Shown here piece after piece: positions 46,415 to 58,215 of a stretch of DNA of 64,000 bases. The stretch is from the NCBI RefSeq assembly GCF_905147045.1, contig NC_065898.1:1302001-1366000 (forward strand), written 5' to 3'. Source of the stretch: Nymphalis io (lineage: Eukaryota; Arthropoda; Insecta; Lepidoptera; Nymphalidae). The number at the start of each line of letters is the position of its first letter. Position 1 is the stretch's first letter. Position numbers and translations under genes: made by a program. The notes below the pieces were generated by a model. That model saw nothing but the letters and a program-made list of their open reading frames with translations, ran no database searches and had not been told where the DNA came from.

Positions 46415-46520
46415 TAATGATGATGCTGCTGGCCGATTTCAACCACGGTGGTTTTTAATCGGCACAAGGGATACCAACTAAGTAGGACATATTATAGTTT
46501 ACAAGCTTGTGCCCAAAGAC
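46415..46520 (-). repeat. SINE-D tail half, diverged
   Basis: GCTGGCCGATTTCAACCACG, CCAACTAAGTAGGACATATT and TTTACAAGCTTGTGCCC follow the family complement. Confidence 0.55.
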
Positions 46521-46796
46521 ACAACATAGCCTCAGCAATTCCACCAAATTTATACATCAATCAAATTAAATTTTATAAGAGCAAGTGCCTCTTCCTCTTG
46601 AAGAGGAGGATGACTTGTTCTCAGACATAAAAATGTATACGACTATCTGTATTATTCACATGATCACCATGAGTGTATGCAAATACATATTCTATGTATT
46701 TTCATCGATGATTATTTTGTACTGACCACTTTGATAGTCTCGTCGCTGAATAACGCTGCAGCACAAATATACTTCATCCGATTGCTACGACAATAG

Positions 46797-46945
46797 ACAA
46801 AGTCAAAGTCAAAAATCTTGATTCAATATAGAAGCGTTACAGTTACTTATTGATTATCATAACTCTACCACCGGTTCGAAATAAACATCTCAGACCTGAG
46901 AAGAACCGGCGAAAGAAAATCAGCGGTATAACGTCTGCCGGGTTT
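46797..46945 (-). repeat. LINE 3' tail, family G, best copy
   Basis: AAAGTCAAAGTCAAAAATC (complement of a (TTTGAC)n end), ATTCAATATAGAAGC, CTACCACCGGTTCG and GAGAAGAACCGGCG. In sense orientation it ends AATCAAGATTTTTGACTTTG. No ORF2 remains. Confidence 0.65.
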
Positions 46946-47469
46946 TGCTGGTTATAATATAATACAATAGGTTTATCAAAGATGGTTCATTCTGTAACAT
47001 CGTAATAGTTCCCATACAGGCACTGGTACCGAAAACATGACGGAGGCAAGTTTATAAACCTACTGTCACCTACCTTGGCCTCCATTCACTTCCTTGCACC
47101 CATACGACAAAAGTCGATATCAACGATACTAATATAAAAGGACGTAGATGATTTTATATGCAAATAATAATATGGCCTTTAGTGACCTGATTTTGAGGTC
47201 AAGCAGATGTTAAATAACCTTCCTTATTTGGAAGGCCATAAGGTTCAAATTGGATGATCATGGCAATATTGCTAGGTCCCCGACTTACAGGCGAAATTGG
47301 CCTTGTTAAGCCCTGAAATTAATTATAATATTCTCATAATGTCATGCAAGATTTTGGTTCATATAAGCGTAATTAAAACTTTAAGTATAATATATTAGTT
47401 ATTGTTATAACTTAAATATATTTAAAGAATATTTATAGTATAGAGTAACACAACTTGGTTTAGTTTACT
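46946..47469. other. Unassigned
   Basis: A more complex patch at 47000-47120 (GACGGAGGCAAGTTTATAAAC, CCTACCTTGGCCTCC) and a TTGGAAGGCCATAAGGTTC patch at 47229. Neither is assignable. Confidence 0.4.
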
Positions 47470-47716
47470 TGGTGGTAGGGCTGTGTGCAAACCCGTCTGT
47501 GTATGTACCACCAATTCATCAGATATTTTACCACCAAACAGCAATATTTATTCTTGTTGTGTTCCGGTTTAAACGGTGAGTGACTCAGTGTAACAACAGG
47601 CACAAAGGACACAACATCTTAGTGTAATAGGTTGGTGACACATTGGCCATAAAAGTGATTGTTAATAATTCTAACAGTTCCAATGTCTATGGGTGCTGGT
47701 GGCAACTGACCATTCC
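47470..47716 (+). repeat. Repeat-B, diverged
   Basis: TTGGTGGTAGGGCTGTGTGC to GGGTGCTGGTGGCAACTGACC. Tail lost. Confidence 0.8.
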
Positions 47717-47780
47717 GAAACATTGGTCAAAGTAAGATAAAGTAAATCAATGTCATTTACATGTTTCTATGTGATAATTG

Positions 47781-47811
47781 ATTTTAATATGATAGTCAAT
47801 CATATTAAAAT
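47781..47811. repeat. 13-bp perfect inverted repeat
   Basis: ATTTTAATATGAT and ATCATATTAAAAT around AGTCA. Confidence 0.85.
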
Positions 47812-47960
47812 AAATTATATTTATATTGTATAAATAAGGATTGCTGTAAATGCGTTTCATAGAAATTTCGATTTGCTGTGTCTAAAATTAATCACCAGTA
47901 CCTAGTTGTTAATACACCGTTAAGCTGCTTATATTTTTATTCACACTATTAATCCAAGTC

Positions 47961-48278
47961 CTTCAACTGTAACAGCCTGTTAATATCCCACTGCTGGGCT
48001 AAGGCCTCCTCTCCCTTTTGAGGAGAAGGTTTGGAGCTTATTCCACCACGCTGCTCCAATGCGGGTTGGTAGAATACACATGTGGCAGAATTTCAATGAA
48101 ATTAGACACATGCAGGTTTCCTCACGATGTTTTCCTTCACCGTTAAGCACGAGATGAATTATAAACACAAATTAAGCACATGAAAATTCAGTGGTGCTTG
48201 CCCGGGTTTGAACCCACGATCATCGGTTAAGATTCACGCGTTCTTACCACTAGGCCATCTCGGCTTTTTCTTCAACTG
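47961..48278 (-). mobile_element. SINE-A, full length, 9-bp target-site duplication
   Basis: CTTCAACTG flanks at 47961-47969 and 48270-48278. Close to the family consensus throughout, suggesting a recent insertion. Confidence 0.95.
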
Positions 48279-48650
48279 CAAACTTATATATTATAGTATA
48301 TCGCTTTAGTTAATTTACATCAAATACCTAACACTGATTTGGTAAAACCTAAGAAAATACAACGATTACACCGAGTTTTTTGTCAACGTGTCGGTTTGCG
48401 GGTTTTTGTTAAAATTAAAAGTGACCAAATTTGACCGTTGTTTCATACAACAACAATGTATTTAGTGCTATATTCAATTTTTAATCTTCTACCAGGTTTT
48501 TGAAGAGAAATGAGAAGAACAATACAATAGGGGTCTTTATTGAGGTTAGACTGCGAATGCAACATGTATATGTAATTGTACTGCCCTAAGATATTTTCAT
48601 TCGCCAGTAGAAATATTAATCATTTTATACATAGCTAATGTGCCACTAAA
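48279..48650. other. Unassigned AT-rich
   Basis: GTCAACGTGTCGGTTTGCGGG near 48384 is the only complex patch. No gene. Confidence 0.5.
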
Positions 48651-48914
48651 AGCTGAGATGGCCCAGTGGTTAGAACGCAAGAATCTTAACCGATGATCGT
48701 GGGTTTAAACCCGCGCAAGCACCACTGAATATTCATGTGCTTAATTTGTGTTTATAATTCATCTCGTGCTTGACGGTGAAGGAAAACATCGTGGGGAAAC
48801 CTGCTTGTGCCTAATTTCACTGAAATTCTGTCACATGTGTATTCCACCAAACCGCATATTAACAGCGTGGTGTAATAAGGAGGCCTCAGCCCAGCAGTAG
48901 CACGTTCACAGTAA
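48651..48914 (+). mobile_element. SINE-A, near full length
   Basis: A box TGGCCCAGTGG at 48659-48669 and B box GGGTTTAAACCC at 48701-48712. The segment around CTTCTCCTCAAAAGGG is deleted. Confidence 0.9.
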
Positions 48915-49146
48915 CTAAGATTCTATGTTATGTCCCTTTTGCTAGGACACACACAAGTTTCTGACGAAGCGATGTTTTGTTTCGCATTTCCTAACAGTGG
49001 GATATTTCAAAATGTCACCGTAGTAATATTTTGAATTTTGACACATGTACCTATATGTAGAAAATATGATTTCTTTGGATTTACCTTTCGATCACGCTCA
49101 TATTTGGAATTTACCGAAAATTGGTAGTTTATTAATAGTATCTATA

Positions 49147-49200
49147 CCGTAACAGCCTGTGAATGTCCCACTGCTGGGCTAAAGGCCTCCTCTCCTCTTT
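49147..49200 (-). repeat. SINE-A 3' end, cut at a family F boundary
   Basis: CGTAACAGCCTGTGAATGTCC and CCACTGCTGGGCTAAAGGCC, stopping at TCTCCTCTTTT where family F begins. Confidence 0.8.
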
Positions 49201-49202
49201 TC

Positions 49203-49412
49203 TATACGAATGTTATAAATTCGATTGTAACTCTGTCTGTCTGTTATGCTTGACAAATAAACTACTGAACAGATTTTGATGAAAATTGTTATGAAGCAAA
49301 TTTGAACCCCAAGAAACGGCATAGGTTACATTTCGGCATAGGGATTTCAGCCTTATCCCTGAACCCCCCCCCCCCCCAACTCGCGAAGTAAGACGCGGGC
49401 GAAAATGAGTAC
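49203..49412 (-). mobile_element. Family F, Helitron-like
   Basis: ATACGAATGTTATAAATTCG start, CTACTGAACAGATTTTGATG, GAAACGGCATAGGTTAC, a 14-C run at 49364-49377, then CGCGAAGTAAGACGCGGGCG hairpin near the end. The terminal CTAG is not preserved. Confidence 0.5.
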
Positions 49413-51054
49413 TCAATAAATCCTTTTTTCTAATATATTTAAAAATATCTCGTGTAATGGTTTTCTGCCTAGTGTTGCGGGCATTTGTCTCAATAATATT
49501 CGTATTACTCGTGTCCTATTAATTCCGGTCGGCGGAGTGTAAACTGCATGAAAAGAAAATTTCTCAGATTTTTACGGCGGGTCTTTATTCAGCTCTTACG
49601 ACACTCATCGGGGTTGAAGTGTAAACCTTCCTCGCATTTCCTGTTTGAGAAAAACCTGGTCCCTATTTTAGGTTGCCCTCGAGCTGCAGTAACCAGGATG
49701 AGTTCGAGACATGAAAAAACTGTTTTATATTTTTTATTAGTTTTTACAAAATTATGGAAATCAGTATAAAATATTTCTCATATGTGAAACTATACTGTGA
49801 CGTACATATATTTTATTTTATTATCTATGAATCTAAATACTGTACTTTTTACAAAATTATTATGATTGCGAGATATAGACTATCACAGTTTTAAGAATAA
49901 ATTGTTTCTAATAATAATATGTTATTTGTAATTTTTTTCATTATATCATTTTGTATGGACTTTTATTGCTTGAAATAAATATATTATTAGTATAATTCCT
50001 TTGATAGAATTAATAAATAAATCATTTAGACATTGATGAGGTCGAAGGCATTGTATTTAGGCAAGCAAAGGTAGTAAAAATGGCCAGTGAAGCAAATCAG
50101 AGATGTGTCGACTTGATTGTGCGCGCGCCGTGACGGGCCGATTTCACTTTACAATTCATTGCCACCTTGGAAGGGAATGTAAATTATTAACTTAACAATA
50201 AGACCTTTCTCAATAAAGTAATATTTTTTAATTATTATTTTTTTAATTTTGATAATTATGCACAAAATATACAGCCAAAAATAAAATGAAGTCTGGTGAT
50301 ACATAGTAGAGTATATATATTATACGGCTATGTATTTTATGTATCAAAGTATTGCAGTGCATTTTTATTAAGACATAGGACGGTAGAGAAAACAGAATTT
50401 ATTAAAAAATAATTTATGAAAAAGAAAAAAGAAACATTTTCGTTTTCATTATGTACTATGATATATTTAAAAAATAAGCACTCTTTGTATTAGTAGAATT
50501 TTGATTAAAAAATATTTATTTGGTTATAAAAAAAAACACGTGACAAAAGTTAAGCTACTTCGAAAACGTTCTACAATCTCTCTCTCTTGAAATTTATAAA
50601 TAAAAAAAATAGTCAAATTCAGCCTCGGAATATTCTCATCACGCCCAAATAAACAATTCAACAATCGACATGACAACAATCCCTAAGATTTCTAATACCC
50701 AAATATGTTATGTCATGTCATGTATGACATGGATTACGAGACATGAATGTAATTGTCACAGAAATCATGTAAATTCATCACGTCACAGTCACTTTCGATT
50801 GTTCCGCATTATCTATCGCATTAAATGTTCGTATTCGCGTACGTGCATCTTATTTTAGGTTTTGAGGTGATCAGGGCTGGCAATTTTACAATTTAATATA
50901 TATTTTTTTTTCAATATATAATCAATGCATCTTTGGTAGTAGTTACTTCTTTCTATACCTGTGTTTTCTGATATTCAATAATACATTGACTTTGCTGAAA
51001 ACGTATATAGTTATCATGATATTAATTAAACATTTTATAACAAACGTCACCTAC
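49413..51054. other. AT-rich with isolated CpG patches
   Basis: GTGCGCGCGCCGTGACGGGCC at 50118-50138 and CATGTCAT-GT-ATGACATG (50714-50731, 8-bp arms) stand out. CCTGGTCCCTATTTTAGGTTG near 49656 is unassigned. No exon can be supported. Confidence 0.4.
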
Positions 51055-51634
51055 GTAGGGCTTTGTGTAAGCCCGTCTGGTTAGTTTTTTTTTTTTTTTT
51101 TTTATAGAATAGGAAGGCGGACGAGCATATGGGCCACCTGATGGTAAGTGGTCACCAACGCTCTTAGACATTGGCATTGTAAGAAATGTCAACCATCGCT
51201 TACATATCCAATGCGCCACCAACCTTGGGAACTAAGATTTTATGTCCCTTGTGCCTGTAATTACACTGGCTCACTCACCCTTCAAACCGGAACACAACAA
51301 TATCAAGTATTGCTGTTTTGCGGTAGAATAGCTGATGAGTGGGTGGTACCTACCCAGACGAGCTTGCACAAAGCTCTACCACCAGTAACCCCACTCATCT
51401 CATTTTCAACTGCCAATCAGCAATACTTAGTATTGTTTTGTTGCGGTTTGAAGGGTGAGTAAGTCAGTGTAACAGCCACAAAGAACATAACATCTTAGTT
51501 CCCAAGGTTAATGTTGCATTGACGACGTAATAATAATATTACTTACAGCGCCCATGTCTATGGACGTTGGTGATCATTTACAATCAGACATCCCATTTCC
51601 CCGTCCGCCTACCTATTTTATAAAATACAAAAAA
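51055..51634 (+). mobile_element. Repeat-B, interrupted by a second Repeat-B
   Basis: The left part GTAGGGCTTTGTGTAAGCCC ends at TCTGGTTAG (51084). The right part resumes at TAACCCCACTCATCTC (about 51386) and runs to TATAAAATACAAAAAA. Joined across the insertion they give one diverged full-length copy. Confidence 0.85.
51085..51383 (-). mobile_element. Repeat-B inserted into an older Repeat-B
   Basis: T19 start, ATAGAATAGGAAGGCGGACG to AAGCTCTACCACC. Much closer to consensus than its host copy. The duplication at the join is short and ambiguous. Confidence 0.9.
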
Positions 51635-51643
51635 GGTAAGTAA

Positions 51644-51943
51644 AGTAACAGCCTGTAAATGTCCCACTGCTGGGCTAAGGCCTCCTCTCCCTATTTGAGG
51701 AGAAGGTTTGGAGCTTATTCCACCACGCTGCTCCAATGCGGGTTGGTGGAATACACATGTGGCAGAATTTCGATGAAATTAGACACATGCAGGTTTCCTC
51801 ACGATGTTTTCCTTCACCGAAAAGCACGAGATGAATTATAAACAGAAATTAAGCACATGAAAATTCAGAGGTGCTTGCCCGGGTTTGAACCCACGTTCAT
51901 CGGTTAAGAGTCACGCGTTCTTACCACTGGGCCATCTCGACTT
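51644..51943 (-). mobile_element. SINE-A, full length
   Basis: AGTAACAGCCTGTAAATGTCC to CACTGGGCCATCTCG. AAGGTA on both sides (near 51634 and 51952) is a possible target-site duplication. Confidence 0.92.
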
Positions 51944-53485
51944 CAAAACAAGGTATAAATTCTGAATTAAAAATATTTTTGTGTCTTAGATATTTAACTT
52001 ACTTCTGTCGGTACAAGCTGTATTCTATAACCAAAGTATTTACATTTAATGTAATCCTTTTAATTTACGTTTTAATAATTCTTTTAAAAAAGAGACAGTC
52101 ATTCCCTATGATAGAAGTGAAAACTTAAAACTGTTAAATATATTTGTTCAATTTCCACATCTATTGGCACTCCAAGTAATAATTCCATCCCTTTTTATTA
52201 TATAGTTATCGCAAACTTGGTACAAAATATTAATACTGTTTAATTCAAATATATAATAGTTAATATACATATATTATTTGTATATACTGTTAGTATTTAT
52301 ATAAATTTCAATCATTATTATTCTCATTTATTTACACAATACTTAAATTATTTCTACTTTCAACATAATATTGAAATAAGCATGTCGGTGATCCCCTACG
52401 ATGAACAGCGCAGCGCGCCTAAAGAAGGTTTCACTTCAAAAATCTTCAATAAAGTATTTTGAAATAATAGCAGAGCCAATTCCCAAGCAAGAGATTAATA
52501 AAAATATGAACACCATATGACTAAGTTGCACGTCGCCTCTGTCCTCTTAGAAAAAACTGTGGTTTGTGGTCCTTATGTTTTTTACACAATAAAGAACCAC
52601 CAAATAAAAAAAAAACAATAACGCTACATCCATTCAAGTATTCTAATAATATCTTGAGAGGTTATAGAGGTTATAACGAGTCATGTATCTGACTGAAAGT
52701 ATAGATGTGACAGAAAAAGTTGCACGCGAATTTTTTTATATATAATCAAAACAATATTTTCCTTGTTTGATTGGAGGCTAATATACTGATATTCATATAG
52801 CATTAGGATCATTTTGTCTGTAGCCATTCAAAACCCTAAGAACAGGGAATTATGAAATCAATATACATAAGATATACGATCGTATGTTTTTTTACTCTTA
52901 ATATAAAATATAAATACTTATTCATTTATTTTTAAGCTAAGTACAGTCATTTAAAAAAAAAACAAAATCCGCATTACAAATTTATAGAAAAAACACGCCG
53001 TCTAATAGATTGTCCTGTAGCATTGTACAAAAGACGCTGGCACTATTGCCTCTCTACACCGCTAGACTCTGACTTTGGGCTAAATAAGCGCTAGCTCTTG
53101 GGTCGCCAGAAATAGTTTCTTCAAAGCATTCAAATGTCTACCGTAAGACTAGAACCCCGGGCATAAAAGTATTTCCACCCCTTAAATTTAAGGAAAATAA
53201 CGAATTTTATTGTTAATTATTTGGGTTAATTATGAATACATAGGTAACTAATAATGAGTTTTGGATAACTTGTTTCATGTTGATTAGGTAGGTTATTCAA
53301 GATCATTTAGAAAAGTCAAATAAAAAAGTAACAAAATTGGCTAACTATTATAAAAGACGATCCAGGCTGACGCCCCTCCAAGACCTGCTGCCTTGGGCAC
53401 GAGTCCCCTCCCCATAGTGTAAACACGCCTCTGTCTACCGTCACTAAGAAGTAACATCGTACACAAAGAAAAGGACCATAGCTAG
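51944..53485. other. AT-rich, unassigned GC-richer patch at 52990-53170
   Basis: The patch includes ACACCGCTAGACTCTGAC, TAAATAAGCGCTAGCTC and TAGAACCCCGGGCATAAAAG. It has no open frame or recognised repeat. CTTGGGCACGAGTCCCCTCCC at 53393 is similar in tone. The rest is AT-rich. Confidence 0.4.
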
Positions 53486-53753
53486 TAGGTAACCGGATAC
53501 AGGTAAGTGGTCACCATTACTCATAGACTCATTATAAGATATATTAACCATTCCCTCCGACGCCAATGTGCCACCAACTTTGGGAACTAAGATATTAGGT
53601 CCCTTGTAGGTAGTTACACTGCCTTACCCACCCTTCAAACTGGAACACAACAATACTAAGTATTGCTGTTTGAATAGTTTTTAATGAAGCTTGGTCTGGT
53701 GTGGTAAACTAGGTGGTACGTACCCAGACGGGCTTGCACGAAGCCCTACCACC
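53486..53753 (-). repeat. Repeat-B, diverged, with small insertion
   Basis: AGGTAAGTGGTCACCATTAC to GGCTTGCACGAAGCCCTAC. Foreign bases TTTTTAATGAAGCTTGGTC occur near 53678. Confidence 0.8.
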
Positions 53754-54177
53754 GAGACCACCTGTACCATTTCCAAGGTACTATTTATTCTTAAAACCTG
53801 GTAATATAGACAATCGATAGGTCAAAAAAAAACTGGTGCTGATGCGAAGGCCGTCTACTTTTTTGTACACTATTGTAATAATAACATATCGGCAGTATAT
53901 TTTTTCGTCTTACGAATTATGTATGTAATTTAAATCTGTACCATTGCGAAGAAACAAATATTCGTCTCTTGCTTTTACTTTTGCGTTTATAATTCATCTT
54001 ATGCTCAGTAATCAAGAAAAAAAATTGATTTTGATTTGCCAAATTGAAAAAAGTAACCGTCAGGGGACCCCCGACATATGAAACATTGATATTTATACAA
54101 TTTATAATTAAAGAAAACCACTAAATAAATATGGATGAATATATATATCATAGTTATGTTACTAAATTTTTCTTTGA
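53754..54177. other. AT-rich, nothing recognised
   Basis: GCGTTTATAATTCATCTTATGC near 53983 may be a SINE-A scrap. No gene. Confidence 0.5.
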
Positions 54178-54240
54178 GAGATGGTATAATGCCATAAGAG
54201 AGCGTCGTGCTGTTTGCCGTCACGGCACGAGTCCGCTTTA
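54178..54240. repeat. CpG-rich palindromic repeat, copy 2
   Basis: TATAATGCCATAAGAGAGCG, then TGCCGT-C-ACGGCA (54215-54227) and CACGAGTCCGCTTTACAT. Same arrangement as 40620-40705. Confidence 0.4.
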
Positions 54241-54739
54241 CATAGAAATTATGGAATAAAATATTGCAGATGAATATATCTCGATAAATTCTTTTAATCC
54301 TGAAACTTTGATTGTGATGTTGCCTTGTAATAAAAATGTAGGTACATTAAAATAACATAAAAATAAATGAAAGATAAGATACACCAAAGGCACGGAGAAC
54401 ACGTCTGTGAACAAATACAAGGATATACAATCAAAACTATGCAACATAATGTCAAAACTTTACGTCATATGATATAATATACGGCACGAGTTTAAAATTA
54501 AAGGTAACAATGTAAGTGACGTAACAGCTTACATTATCAACTCTAGAACGTGTTGACTTCAGGAACAAATTCACTGAGACTCAAAGTTGTATTCCGTGGT
54601 TCAGACATGTGTCCAAAGCATATGCACATGTATTTGATTCTCGTGGTAAAAGTTTGGTGCTATTTTTTTAGATTTTGAATAGCTTTAGATTCGATGGTAG
54701 TGAAAATATTTGCCATCTTTCATAGCAAGACTCAGCAAT
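54241..54739. other. AT-rich, nothing recognised
   Basis: ACGGCACGAGTTTAAAATTAAAG near 54481 echoes the end of the preceding palindromic repeat. No gene. Confidence 0.45.
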
Positions 54740-54900
54740 GCTTCTGTAAGAACTTCATTAATCTCGCATGAAATGTTGACAACCGATTTCGATTCGTGTA
54801 TTCTTAAAAATGTTATGTTTATTATGGTAAGTGTCGATTATTACTATCCGACATTTCACGACCATTTTCTGCGAGTTTAGAGTTTGTTCCTACAGAATAG
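54740..54900 (+). mobile_element. MITE-E with clear terminal inverted repeats
   Basis: CTTCTGTAAGAACTTCATTA at left and GTTTGTTCCTACAGAATAG at right. Interior GAAATGTTGACAACCGAT and CGACATTTCACGACCATTTT. Confidence 0.8.
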
Positions 54901-55114
54901 CCTAACAGCTTTGCTGTGATTAGGAAAGTTAGACAACTACCTCACATAGATAAATTCGCTAGTCCACTACAGTCGTCGTTCAAATAATACGAATAGTAAA
55001 CGATATCGGTATTTGGCATATACCATAGACTAAACTAGAGTTAAGTGTATAAAACCTTTGGTTCGAACTTCGAAATGAGTTATCGATTTATTCTCATAGT
55101 AAATTTATCTAGTA

Positions 55115-55295
55115 ATCGCCCGCGGTTTCGTCCGCGTATTAGGGGGGAGTATTTGGTAAAAAAAGAAACCTGTGTTCATCCTTGGGGTTCAAGCTTGCTT
55201 CATATGCAAATATTATCAAAATCAGTTCAGTGTTTAGCCTTGCGTAGCGTAACAGATAAACAGAGTTGGTTTCGCATTTAGAATATTAGTAGAGA
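55115..55295 (+). mobile_element. Family F, Helitron-like, complemented end
   Basis: CTAGTAATCGCCCGCGGTTTC with CGCGG/CCGCG hairpin, GGGGTTCAAGCTTGCTTC, AGCGTAACAGATAAACAGAG and CGCATTTAGAATATTAGTAG. In the minus direction this ends in hairpin then CTAG. Confidence 0.55.
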
Positions 55296-55447
55296 TTACT
55301 TAAAAACAAACCACCTTGAAAAAAATCTTAAACTTGGTAATTAACTAAATTAAATTCTCCTAAACATAAGTTTTAACATTAACTATGACAAAAATAAACT
55401 GAGAAACAACATGGTTTACCATAAGATACACTAATCGTCAATCAGTC

Positions 55448-55524
55448 AGTAACAGCCGGTGAATGTCCCACTGCTGGGCTAAGGCCGCCTCTCCCGTTTT
55501 GAGGAGAAGGTTTGGAGCTTATTG
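55448..55524 (-). repeat. SINE-A 3' end only
   Basis: AGTAACAGCCGGTGAATGTCC to GAAGGTTTGGAGCTTATT, where it stops abruptly, a typical 5' truncation. Confidence 0.85.
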
Positions 55525-55827
55525 TAACTATTCGTAATTAATGGTAATTGGAGCTAAAAGCTATGAATAGTCAAACTATTGTTTTATATTATTGTAAAAT
55601 ATAACTGTTTTGATTGCCTCGTGCAATAGTTCGGGTATTAATTAGTTCGCTACCGTCAAACAGCTATGCAGTTGCATTAGAAATTAACCAACATAGTTGC
55701 ATTACGTGTATGTTATAATATCTTCAAAAAATATTAAATTATTGCTATTTAACAAATTATTTCATGTATAATAACACGAGTGGCACTAGTTGTCAATTAA
55801 ATCGCGCTTATGTATGTATTAGCACAC
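55525..55827. other. AT-rich, nothing recognised
   Basis: No gene or repeat recognised. Confidence 0.55.
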
Positions 55828-56160
55828 GACTACCTCTTTGGTCTACTGGCCTAGTGTAAAGCCACAGACCTGGAGGTCCTGGTTCTCATCCCAGGTCGGG
55901 CCAGTATAAAGTTATAGTGTTTTCTGTCGAAATCGGAGAGCAGACAAACACGTTGGTCCTGCGCCTAAGCTCTTTCCAGTTGTGTCGGCTGTTGATTTTG
56001 ATTGGGATTGCCATCCCATCGGATTACGAGTAGGGAATATAGTGCACGTGTGTTTGCGCACACACTTGTGCATTATAATATGGGCAGTTGGTTTATATTT
56101 CTTGAGATTTTCCACCGTGGCCAAAATCGGTCTAGAGGACATTATTATTATTAGTATTAT
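55828..56160 (+). mobile_element. SINE-D, near full length, plus orientation
   Basis: Head CTTTGGTCTACTGGCC, B box GGTTCTCATCCC, GTGCACGTGTGTTTGCGC, and tail CATTATTATTATTAGTATT. The only long plus-strand copy of this family here. Confidence 0.88.
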
Positions 56161-56250
56161 AGTCCGAATGTAACGATGCTTACCATGTTTGTGTTAGGAG
56201 TGGGGTCAACAATTCGCTTAGGGATCAGGATTGAACAATATAGTACAGTA

Positions 56251-56548
56251 CAGTAACAGCCTGTGAATGTCCACTGCTGAGCTAAGGCCTCCTCTTCCTT
56301 TTTGAGGAGAAGGTATGGAGCTTAATTTACCACACTGCTCCAATGCGAGTTAGTGGAATACACATGTGGCAGAATTTCAGTGAAATTAGATACATGCAGG
56401 TTTCCTTACGATGTTTTCCTTCACCGTCAAGCACGAGATGAATTATAATCACAAATTAAGCACATGAAAATTCAGTGATGCTTGCCTGAGCTTGAACCCA
56501 CGATCATCGGTTAAGATTCATACGTTCTTACCACTGGGCCATCTCGGC
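56251..56548 (-). mobile_element. SINE-A, full length
   Basis: CAGTAACAGCCTGTGAATGTCC to CACTGGGCCATCTCGG. Target-site duplication not obvious. Confidence 0.92.
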
Positions 56549-56600
56549 CCGTAAAAAATTGCGCTATTTACGTTTGTATGTACACTACTAGTAGTTTACT

Positions 56601-56890
56601 GGTGGTAGGGCTTTGTGCAAGCTCGTCTGGGTAGGTACCACCCACTCATCAGATATTCTACCGCAAAACAGCAATACTTGATATTGTTGTGTTCCGGTTT
56701 GAAGGGTGAGTGAGCCAGTGTAATTACAGGCACAAGGGACATAAAATCTTAGTTCCCAAGGTTGGTGGCGCATTGGATATGTAAGCGATGGTTGACATTT
56801 CTTACAATGCCAATGTCTAAGAGCGTTGGTGACCACTTACCATCAGGTGGCCCATATGCTCGTCCGCTTTCCTATTCTATAAAAAAAAAA
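56601..56890 (+). mobile_element. Repeat-B, full length, near consensus
   Basis: GGTGGTAGGGCTTTGTGCAA to CCTATTCTATAAAAAAAAAA. Almost identical to the minus-strand copy at 51085, including the GATATGTAAGCGATGG variant. Confidence 0.95.
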
Positions 56891-58215
56891 ACCATTTCTT
56901 CTATCATTAAGTTTTCCCCTCGAGTGGATTTCATTTGTTTTTTTCTCTTTAAATACAACAAATGTGTGTGTTCACTTACGTAACTATTATATAATTAGAT
57001 GTATAATGTCCATTGTTTTTGTCGTGATTGTTGAGTTGTTGTTTTTTGTGTTATATATATATGCTTTGTTCAACTAGATACGATCAAAATTCATCATTAT
57101 TGAAAATTGATAAAAAGCATCTGAATTTGCATGTTTCGAAACATGTTTTTACTCAAATACCCATTTTTTTTATTTAACCGTAATAGCTACTAAAAGAAAG
57201 AGAAGAAAATCGATTATAAGCAGAGTACAAAAAGGAACTATTTTGTCTTTGCCTATTAACCAATGTACATATATGTATATGTACATGTCGGATATAACTT
57301 ACATGAAATTTAAGATGATAATAGATTAAAAATTATTGCGGCTCCAATTTTGTTCTACAAATATATTAATTTCCTTCTCGAGAATTATATTTGTTTATAT
57401 ATGCAGATACACGCTAAGGGTGACCGACATTTTTATATATATCGACAAGAGATAAAATTCCCGATGAGTGATTTGATTTGATTCGACACATCACTAATTC
57501 GATATATTTTCCTAACTTATTTCTATGGGGTTGTCTGGGAGAGATCCTTATATCATAATAAGTATAAGATTATTTTTGTTTTTGTGCAAAACGATGTTGG
57601 CCTTATATAATTTCGAATTGCACATCCACAAACATATAATAATAATAAAAATTAAATGAAATAAGCTTACTTGAATACATATAGATATAATTATAAGCTT
57701 ATATATTAATTTAAAATATATATATATTAAAAAAAAATCGTATTCAAAATTTAGTTCTTTGACAATATGCATTCAAAACAGAATATTTCAAAATAGTCTT
57801 TACAAGCTAACAGAAGTGGTTGAAAATTCGATTTACCTGTTAAAACCGGTTTTAGCCGATTCAATCGAGTTAAATCCTCACTTTTTCAGTGCAACCATCT
57901 GTAAAATGCTGAAAAGCTAACAAAAAAATGTTTGTAAAAAATATAGTATGAAAACAGAGTTGATTTGAAATGAAAACAGGACAGTGTACTACGACAGGAG
58001 TTGTAGAATGAATAATATATTATTAATTACGATTATTATATTGTAAAGACAATATTGACATCACATATATTATCTGTGGCGTTTAAGTGCCAAGTAAACG
58101 TACCTTATATAGATATATATATATATATATTAATAATAGGTAAGTAGATTGGCAAATAGGCCACAGTAGAGAAATTTAATATACAAAAAAATATCATTAA
58201 AACAGTTAAAATTAA
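56891..58215. other. AT-rich with simple tracts
   Basis: GGGGTTGTCTGGGAGAGATCC at 57527-57547 is a family H fragment. TAAAACCGGTTTTA at 57841-57854 is a perfect 14-bp palindrome. (AT)n at about 58114-58130. No gene. Confidence 0.55.

Noticed and set aside
47980..48168. 62-codon frames containing GEGKHREETCMCLIS
   Set aside because: Repeated at 39947, 58245 and elsewhere. This is SINE-A body translated by chance.
48651..48725. tRNA gene candidates at SINE heads
   Set aside because: A and B boxes are present but no complete cloverleaf with acceptor stem; the sequences continue into SINE bodies and recur many times.
49364..49377. C14 run as a possible functional quadruplex
   Set aside because: A single homopolymer inside a decayed family F copy; more likely slippage or assembly noise.
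51148..51462. 104-codon frame including WELRFYVPCACNYTGSLTLQ
   Set aside because: The same peptide recurs at 56588, 58563, 20184 and 9903 because it is Repeat-B translated. It is not a gene.
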